Part shown: positions 53,701 to 59,564 of the stretch, in pieces
Numbering within the stretch: position 1 is the first letter of the stretch
How the letters are laid out: each line of letters starts with the position of its first letter
From: Terramyces sp. JEL0728
Taxonomy: Eukaryota > Chytridiomycota > Chytridiomycetes > Rhizophydiales > Terramycetaceae
DNA length: 59,564 nt
Assembly (NCBI GenBank): GCA_027603945.1
Contig: JADIIU010000083.1
Coordinates: forward strand, 1 to 59,564
Reading direction: 5' to 3'
Notes under the pieces: model-generated
The model's input: only the letters and a program-made list of their open reading frames with translations
Database searches by the model: none
What the model was told of the DNA's origin: nothing
Made by a program: the position numbers and the translations under genes

Positions 53701-55302
53701 TTTAGAAAAAAGATTAACGAAGCTCGTAAAGTCCAAATAGACAGTATCCGGATGGTTGCTATTGTTCTTGGCGGAGTTCAGGGGCTTGCAGATATTGCTC
53801 CAACAATTATTTCAGTTACTATCTTTGCTGTTTACGCTAGTTATGGAAATGCAATGTCTCCAGCAATTATTTTCCCTGCGCTAAACTATATATCCGGCGT
53901 AGTGGAGCCAATCAATACAATCCAAGCTCTTATTTCCAGCACAATCACTGGTAAGGTTTCGTTCCAAAGAGTGGGAGAATTCTTGAATGCAGATGAAAAT
54001 GATAATGCCAGAGAGACTAGTGCACAAGGTGATTCTAAGCCAGCACTTGTTTTGAAAAACGTTACTTGGAGATGGGAGGATGCCAACAAGGAAAAGACTA
54101 AGGATACGGAGACTGATGAAAAGGAAAGCACGACTTCTTCAGAAGCCTTCCACATGAAAGAAATTGATATGGTAATCCAGCGTGGAAAGCTTATTGGCGT
54201 CGTTGGATCAATTGGCAGTGGAAAAAGTTCACTTTTCTCTGGATTGATTGGCGAATCAGTTCACATTGGTGGCGACTATGAAATCAACGGTAGAATAGCT
54301 TACTGCGCTCAAATTCCTTGGATCCTGACTGGCAGCATAGAAAAGAACATTTTGCTCAATCTGCCTCTTGATCAAGCAAAACTAGACAGGGTTGTTGCCG
54401 TTAGCGGACTGGAAAGCGATTTAAAAGTATTGGCCGATGGAATCAAAACTGAAATTGGCGAAAACGGCGTCAACTTGTCTGGCGGGCAAAAAGCGCGAGT
54501 ATCTCTGGCGAGAAGTTTGTATTCAGACGCTGATATTTACTTGATGGATGATCCTATTGCTGCGCTGGATGCACAGGTTGGTAGACATGTTTTTTCCAAA
54601 GCTGTAAAGGGGTATTTGGCAGACAGGACTGTGCTTCTTGCAACTCATCAGCTGCATTATCTTCAAGAAGTAGATGAAATCATTGTACTAGAACAAGGCA
54701 GCTTGGTTGAATACGGAACATTTGCCGAGTTGAACAGCAAACCGGATGGCATCTTGTGCAAGATGTTGGAAGCATACAGATTTGACGAAGAAGTGGAAAA
54801 GAAGGAAGAAAAGGAAAAGGAAAAGGAAAAGAAGGAAGAAGTTGAAATAGGCAAAGAGTTTATTGCCAAAGAAGAAAAGAATGATGGCGGAATCAAATTT
54901 GAAGTCTACTGGACCTATCTCAAAAACCTGTCTATTCCTATGCTTGCGGTATTGTCTGTTCTCTACTTTGTGTCTCTGGGCATCCAAATTTTCCTTCCAA
55001 TTTGGCTATCTAAATGGACACAGGATGTTACTGGTGATACCAACCACTATCTTTCGGTTTATACAATTTTTGGAGGTGTCTATGCTGTTACAAATAGTAA
55101 ATATTTTCTAATGTAGCTTCGTTGTTTTGGGCGTTAATCTTCATGTCAATTTTTGCTAGTATCAAGTACCACGATGGTGCTATGGAATCATTGTACCATG
55201 CGCCAATGGATTTCTTTGATAGAAACCCTATCGGTAGAATCATCAACCGGTTTTCTGCTGACGTCCAATCTCTTGATATCGGTGTTATTTCAGTCATATT
55301 GT
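50683..55302 (+). repeat. Segmental duplication, copy 2
   Basis: Near-identical to 46059-50641, with scattered mostly silent substitutions. Identity ends after GTCATATTGT in the transporter, where copy 2 continues into the full gene and copy 1 into the glyoxal oxidase relic. Confidence 0.93.
50919..52487 (+). CDS. F-box / leucine-rich-repeat (RNI-like) protein, copy 2
   Basis: An intronless 522-residue near-twin of the gene at 46295-47863. It has the same F-box-like start and LRR layout. Only two amino-acid differences are seen, against more silent ones (for example CTG/TTG and GAG/GAA changes), which suggests a recent duplication under protein-level constraint or gene conversion. AATAAA overlaps the stop. 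Confidence 0.8.
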   Translation: MFYLKMLQADSPMENLNNDLLENRILHYLSGIDIYKLSCTNKSLQTRLLQFYQLVTEFQIHPSNTWPTLNLISAQEHALISSKDLKNTAEFTGEYLKRLQEMDLQKWRFLAIKISNTTFSAIADTIPKTEHLELVYLDSSEPNQFLKRQANKICNYKVKLGNKDVERIFDIAKENESLTELHLSLEDMNGKMNLFKHHLPSSFITNLTLNNCSINDDLMSILCDGLRTSKLNYLDLSSNSIGDAGMVALAPVLLECQLETLLLTSNSIHKEGIDTLAEYLLNSKLKYLDIQDNSFFRNDLSAFFMILSSTRLEEFHYKKSIGLEEQQAFVIGIANSKLKKVTIGLENEVLDQFIKALPLSQLTDFTFATHIGDYGCKQIADNIDLITLKRISLFDSKITEFGIEMLFAKLHRNFSIQELDLSYNQFGNYGIHLITKFLPSTNLKSLILDTCAADGGFVKLAASIQNSQLIKFKMRNTYLGREGVQAFEQILGKCSLRFVDVSWGPFSVQKEMYGKFPQIKIC

Positions 55303-56708
55303 CTACTTTTTTGTCATTCACTCAGGTTTTGGTTTCTGTTGTGATGGTCTGTCAGGCGTCGTTGTACCTGATCAGTAATTAATTGTTGACAATAGTTGCG
55401 TTCGTTGTCATTGCTGCAGTATTCTACATGATCTTTACAGTTTACCAGCCAAACAATAGAGAATTAAAGCGACTGAATTCAAATAGAAGATCTCCACTGG
55501 ACTCTCACATTACGGAGTCACTTGCTGGTACTTCAACTATTGCTGCATACAATGTTCAAAAGGATTTTATCGCCAAACAAAGAGAGCTGACTGATCTATA
55601 CACTGCCAGTAACTATATCTTTCGCTCTGCCAGTATTTGGTTTGCGTGGAGGATTTCTGTACTGTCTTCTGTAATCACTTTGCTATTGGCGATCTTTGGC
55701 GGTATCAGCAAAAACTATTCAGTTTCGCTCGCTGCTTCTGTGGGTCTGGGTCTGTCTTTTGCGACGAGAATGTCCAACAGCATCAACTTTTTCTTGGTTA
55801 GTGTGGGCAATATCGAATCAGAACTCAACAGTGTTGAAAGATTGCACCACTATCGATTCAAGTTGGCATCTGAAGCTCCTTTTACAGCATCAAATGATCC
55901 AAAGGCAGATCAATGGCCAACTAAAGGCGAACTGGAAATCAAAAATCTTGAACTTTGTTACCCAGCCAGACCAGATTTTGCAGTAATCAAGGATCTGTCA
56001 TTTAGCGTCAAGTCAGGTGAAAAAATTGGGGTTGTCGGTAGAACCGGTTCGGGCAAATCAACTTTAGTTTCTGCCTTTTTTAGAATCATTGAGGCTAGCA
56101 AAGGACAAATCTATATTGACGGTCAAGATATTACCAAACTTGGATTGAATACTCTCCGCTCTAGATTGCAAATGATTCCCCAAGAGCCTATTTTGTTTGA
56201 AGGTTCATTCCGTTCCAATTTGGATTACACTGGTACATTCGACGATGAAGAATTATGGAAAGTGTTGGAGTACGCAGGCTTAAAGTCATTTGTATCAGAG
56301 TTTGAAGACAAACTGGATGCCAAAGTCACTCTAAATGGGGAAAACTTGTCTGTTGGACAGCGTCAGTTGATATGTCTTGCTAGAGCTATTCTTAAAAAAC
56401 CCAAATTCATGGTGATGGACGAAGCAACCTCAAGTGTCGATGGTGATTCGGATGAACTTATACAAAAGGCAATCAAGGCACACTTTGCTGACACTACAAT
56501 TATCAGCATAGCTCATAGACTTAATACAATTGCTGAGTTTGACAGAGTGCTGGTACTAGATCAAGGCATTCTGAAAGAATTTGATGCACCGCATGTATTG
56601 TTGAGCACTCCTGGGTCAATCTTTGCAGAGTTGGCCGACGCTTCTGGACCAGCAAATTCACAATTATTACGTGAACTAGCTAAAGCTTACTACTTGTCTA
56701 AACACTAA
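52813..56708 (+). CDS. ABCC (MRP-type) full ABC transporter
   Basis: Four exons (52813-53591, 53613-55096, 55117-55374, 55396-56708; introns 21, 20 and 21 nt) encode 1277 residues. The order is TMD1, NBD1, TMD2, NBD2 without an N-terminal TMD0, as in short MRP/Yor1-type exporters. The N-terminus has the ABCC entry motif LGWLTPLLLKGRKTPL. NBD1: GSIGSGKSS, LSGGQKARVSLARS, YLMDDPIAALD. NBD2: GRTGSGKSTL, LSVGQRQLICLARA, FMVMDEATSSVD. The asymmetric NBD1 (Asp rather than Glu after Walker B) is typical of ABCC. The linker has a Lys/Glu-rich run. It probably exports organic anions or drugs. TAA overlaps AATAAA. Confidence 0.93.
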
Positions 56709-56805
56709 TAAACTAATATTACTGTACTTTTTTGTTCAGCACCGCACGGATTATTCGTATAAAGCTTAGGCTGGCTATTGGCAAATACCAAATACAAAAC
56801 ATATT

Positions 56806-58230
56806 TTATATAACATTCGTAGATTCCAATTTTGATTTTTTGCTGAGTCCTTTCTTGACCATATTTACCTTGGCAAACAATACGGGAAAGTACATGTAGT
56901 ACCATAGAGTGCAGCAGGAGTTGATTGCATGCTGTAATGCAAACATGGAATCATAAACAAGCATCACCTGATCATTTTGAGCGTAAAATGAATACGTAGT
57001 AGCAAGTTGTATATAAACAGCAATGATAAAGTTGATCAGACTGATCACGCAAAGAACCACTAGTTTGTAATCGCTAAACATGAGCACCAATAAAGGAACA
57101 ATTTGCTGTTCATAATCCATCAAGCAGGTTCTAATGATATAAAAGACACACACCCCAGCAGTAATTGGATCAAATGCAAAACAGAATATTTGCCATACCG
57201 GAAAACTGATAGAGTTAAAGTACCAATTAATCCAAATACCCAATGTTGTTTCTTCATCTGTATAGTACCCTGCATACAAGACAAATGGCAGTCCAAACGC
57301 AATTACAACCAACGAAATTACAAAAAACAATAAAATTTTGTGCATTCTTCTAGTTCGAAACACTAATTCGGCTAGGCATTGGCAGTTCAAGAACAAGTTG
57401 ATGATTGACGAGAATCCATACGTTAAATTGACTGTATAAAATGGCAGCGAGAAGGAGGTAAATGTAAAGAAGGTGAAAATGCTTTCCGCAATTGCAAATG
57501 AAAGGCCGAGGGTGAACATTAAGAATTTCGGTCTCTTGTTTACTACGAACTGGTGGATTGACAAGCCAAAATGCAGCAAAATCAGAATGCTAGTCAGAAT
57601 CAGCAGAAACAAAGAGACTGACCACAACTTGGTGAACGGTGGCAGCAGTGATCCACTGGATATAAATGTTGTCCAAACAACTCCCTCTGTAGCTTTTGTC
57701 ACAGTAAAAGTGGAAATGTTAAAGTTGTTTGAGCGCACACTGATTGGCTGGATATCTGCAGTCGAGTTTGTTAGCGTCATAATAGACCCGCTACAATCCA
57801 AAGATTGAAATATTTGCAATCCTAAATCCTGAGTGCAGGAAAATCCATTGTAGCAATAGTTTGACCCAGCAAGCAGCAAAGCAGTTTCATTAACCGATTG
57901 AATGTAGCAATACGACGCATCATTAGCATCTTTAGGAAAAAGCCACTGGTTCGGCGAAGAAGGGATACTATTCAAATAGGAATCTTGAAAACTTTGGAAG
58001 CCACGCGTCATTTGCAAATCTAGTGATGCTGAGCATATTCCGGGATAGCTGCAGTCTTGTATCCATTCCCATCCGCAATATCCAAAGCCAGAAGACACCA
58101 AATCAGAAAAAGGAAGAGTGGAAAATACATCTGTCGTGCCAATAATCAATTGGGGAGCATTTTGGCAATTGTCATGCAGCCAGTGGGACTGGATTGCAAA
58201 AGAAGCGCCAGCATTGATGTTGGAAGACAT
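56806..58230 (-). CDS. 7TM receptor-like protein with Cys-rich ectodomain
   Basis: An intronless 474-residue protein from the ATG at 58230 (the frame is open 10 codons further without an ATG). The N-terminal 200 residues are extracellular-like, with about 10 Cys (for example GFGYCGWEWIQDCSYPGICSA, SYCYIQS, YCYNGFSCTQ) and several N-glycosylation sites, but no obvious signal peptide. About seven spans follow (215-460; e.g. LWSVSLFLLILTSILILLHF, ILLFFVISLVVIAFGLPFVL). A chemosensory or surface receptor role is inference only. Confidence 0.68.
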   Translation of the reverse strand: MSSNINAGASFAIQSHWLHDNCQNAPQLIIGTTDVFSTLPFSDLVSSGFGYCGWEWIQDCSYPGICSASLDLQMTRGFQSFQDSYLNSIPSSPNQWLFPKDANDASYCYIQSVNETALLLAGSNYCYNGFSCTQDLGLQIFQSLDCSGSIMTLTNSTADIQPISVRSNNFNISTFTVTKATEGVVWTTFISSGSLLPPFTKLWSVSLFLLILTSILILLHFGLSIHQFVVNKRPKFLMFTLGLSFAIAESIFTFFTFTSFSLPFYTVNLTYGFSSIINLFLNCQCLAELVFRTRRMHKILLFFVISLVVIAFGLPFVLYAGYYTDEETTLGIWINWYFNSISFPVWQIFCFAFDPITAGVCVFYIIRTCLMDYEQQIVPLLVLMFSDYKLVVLCVISLINFIIAVYIQLATTYSFYAQNDQVMLVYDSMFALQHAINSCCTLWYYMYFPVLFAKVNMVKKGLSKKSKLESTNVI

Positions 58231-58619
58231 TCTGAATAAAGGATAAGTTATTTTTTGCAATTCTTACTAAATTTCATTGTCCGCGAACAATGAGGCTGCA
58301 ATCGTCATCAATGACTAATTGTTTGACTTGTCAAGGATATCAGTGACCGTAATAAAAAACAGCAACTAGATTTTATAGTGGCATATTGCGTATTTTCATG
58401 TATTAGCTTGCAGCCATGTCCAATTCTGATAATGAGCTGTCAAATATGCTTGATATTTCTCTTTTACACAGAAAAAAGTCAATAACAGGATGCTACTTGA
58501 ATGGGTAGTGGCATACTCGCAGCAAGTGTCCTGTTCTCGCAATCAAGATGGGAGGGTTAATTCTCAATTCTATAATCAATGAATATAAAAAATTAATGTA
58601 TTTTCGATTCCATAATTAA
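58231..58619. other. Intergenic
   Basis: 389 bp between two minus-strand genes. AT-rich, with no gene or RNA recognised. Confidence 0.5.
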
Positions 58620-59555
58620 TCAATGAAACTTTTCAACAATCGCATGTAATCGAGAAATGGCATTGTCGCTGCTAAACCTCCATTCAGCAGTAGCATCAAC
58701 CAACTCTAATAAAACCTTTCTTTCATGCTGATTAGGATAATCAAACTTTTTAAATTCTTGTTTGATCCATTCATTTTCAATCTCATCTTGCTCGTCATTT
58801 TCTTCCAATAGATTTTCTTGCAAGTCCATATAACAGGGTCTCGTACCGGCCCATTCCCAGTCTAAAATACAAACCAATTCTTGATCTTTGTAAATCATGT
58901 TTCTGAATGCGAAATCGCCGTGAAACAATACAGTTGGGACTGGTTCTAACCTACTAATGATATCTTGGATTTTAGGTTTCAATTTTAAAAGAAACTCTAT
59001 ATCCATTCTCGACTTTAGTTTTTCCAAGTTCCTATCGTACTCTCCAATAATAAAATCTTTTTCAGAGGGATATTCGTAATTACCATCAAAGTACTTTGCC
59101 AGTACTGGTTTGCCACCATTTAAACCCCATCCAGAAACAGTTGGAAATTTTAACGATTGAATTTCCTCAAGTTGACTGCCAATCTGTTTTACAAGCACTT
59201 GCTTGGTACTCTTGTCCAGATTTCTCCAATCTAGTTCCAGCATTCTACCTTCAATGAACTCCATCAATATCCAATAAACTACTCCAAATCCATAGGAATA
59301 AACGCTTGGGCATTTAATAGTAGTAGATTTCAAGTATTCCAACACGGCGATTTCATTAATAATCTTTTCCTTTGGCCAGGTGGTTTTTGATAGCCGAAGC
59401 AAATAAGATTTGTTTTCAGATGTGATTTTGATGGCTTTGTTGTTCCAGCCAACCGGTATTTCGTAATAATCAGAAACAGGGATTCCAGCCAGTTGCGATA
59501 GAAATTCAGCTGTAATCTGCAAATCAATGTAATGCGGCGAGTTTGGTTCTGCCAT
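58620..59555 (-). CDS. Aminoglycoside phosphotransferase (APH)-fold kinase
   Basis: An intronless 311-residue protein. APH/choline-kinase motifs are VLFHGDFAFRNMI (catalytic HGD....N) and CILDWEWAG (Mg-binding DWE), with an N-lobe lysine region (YLLRLSKTTWPKEK) and EFIEG hinge. Eukaryotic members phosphorylate small molecules or are of unknown substrate, and fungi carry many. Drug resistance should not be assumed. Start at the ATG 59555, 9 bp from the window edge. Confidence 0.85.
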   Translation of the reverse strand: MAEPNSPHYIDLQITAEFLSQLAGIPVSDYYEIPVGWNNKAIKITSENKSYLLRLSKTTWPKEKIINEIAVLEYLKSTTIKCPSVYSYGFGVVYWILMEFIEGRMLELDWRNLDKSTKQVLVKQIGSQLEEIQSLKFPTVSGWGLNGGKPVLAKYFDGNYEYPSEKDFIIGEYDRNLEKLKSRMDIEFLLKLKPKIQDIISRLEPVPTVLFHGDFAFRNMIYKDQELVCILDWEWAGTRPCYMDLQENLLEENDEQDEIENEWIKQEFKKFDYPNQHERKVLLELVDATAEWRFSSDNAISRLHAIVEKFH

Positions 59556-59564
59556 TATTTCCTT

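Noticed and set aside
58620..59555. Acquired antibiotic-resistance gene from bacteria
   Set aside because: APH-fold kinases are common in fungi. Codon and base use look like the neighbours, and there is no mobile element.
1..59564. CRISPR arrays, insertion sequences or transposons
   Set aside because: No regularly spaced repeats with spacers, no transposase or reverse transcriptase frames, and no terminal repeats were seen.

Overview
The window is nuclear DNA of a flagellated (zoosporic), chytrid-like fungus. The fungal signal is the TUP1 co-repressor, a fungal HAD-type SAK protein, a CBM18 chitin-binding protein, tandem secreted tyrosinases and nuclear mitoribosomal genes. The flagellar signal is a run of CCDC40, SPATA17 and gamma-tubulin homologues. 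The genome is compact, with gaps of 14 to 700 bp, both strands used and many convergent 3' ends. The species cannot be fixed from sequence alone.

The most striking property is the introns. I placed 66 spliceosomal introns by restoring reading frame and family conservation, and 65 of them are 18-23 nt long, nearly all 19-21. Most run GTA..., then a branch-like TTAAY or CTAAY, then AG about 4-6 nt later. Two use GC donors, one appears to end in TG, and two are multiples of three without a stop and so look like coding sequence. Removing one of these two creates the active-site Tyr codon of a glyoxal oxidase. The 3' ends are also minimal: AATAAA often overlaps the stop codon.

Layout. 1-8.1 kb: a partial small secreted Cys-rich protein (-), a SAK/HAD protein (+), CCDC40 (+), SPATA17 (+) and gamma-tubulin (-). 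8.8-12.7 kb: a mucin-like membrane protein, a membrane-anchored CBM18 protein, a multipass membrane protein and mitochondrial uS3 (-). 13-16.3 kb: TUP1 and UTP11. 16.6-22.0 kb: three tandem tyrosinases, then a relic of an ATG22-like gene. 22.5-29.2 kb (-): an unknown 132-aa protein, ATG22-like, a polytopic membrane protein, IDH1, mL41, eL36 and a small secreted Cys-rich protein. 29.4-43.3 kb: three multipass (about 7TM) proteins, MED8, an F-box/ankyrin protein, NAA35, a SNF1/MARK-like kinase, NAXD, a claudin/SUR7-like protein and a second ankyrin protein. 43.5-56.7 kb: a secreted lectin-trefoil-glyoxal oxidase, then a 4.6-kb tandem segmental duplication of an F-box/LRR gene plus an ABCC transporter. 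The first transporter copy is cut off and abuts the tail of a second glyoxal oxidase paralogue. 56.8-59.6 kb: a receptor-like 7TM protein with a Cys-rich ectodomain and an APH-fold phosphotransferase, both (-).

The genes form no single pathway. Axoneme and centrosome genes, housekeeping genes (ribosome, TCA cycle, Mediator, NatC, metabolite repair) and an accessory surface/secretome layer (tyrosinases, glyoxal oxidase, CBM18, mucin-like, small Cys-rich and 7TM proteins) are interleaved. Duplication is concentrated in the accessory layer.
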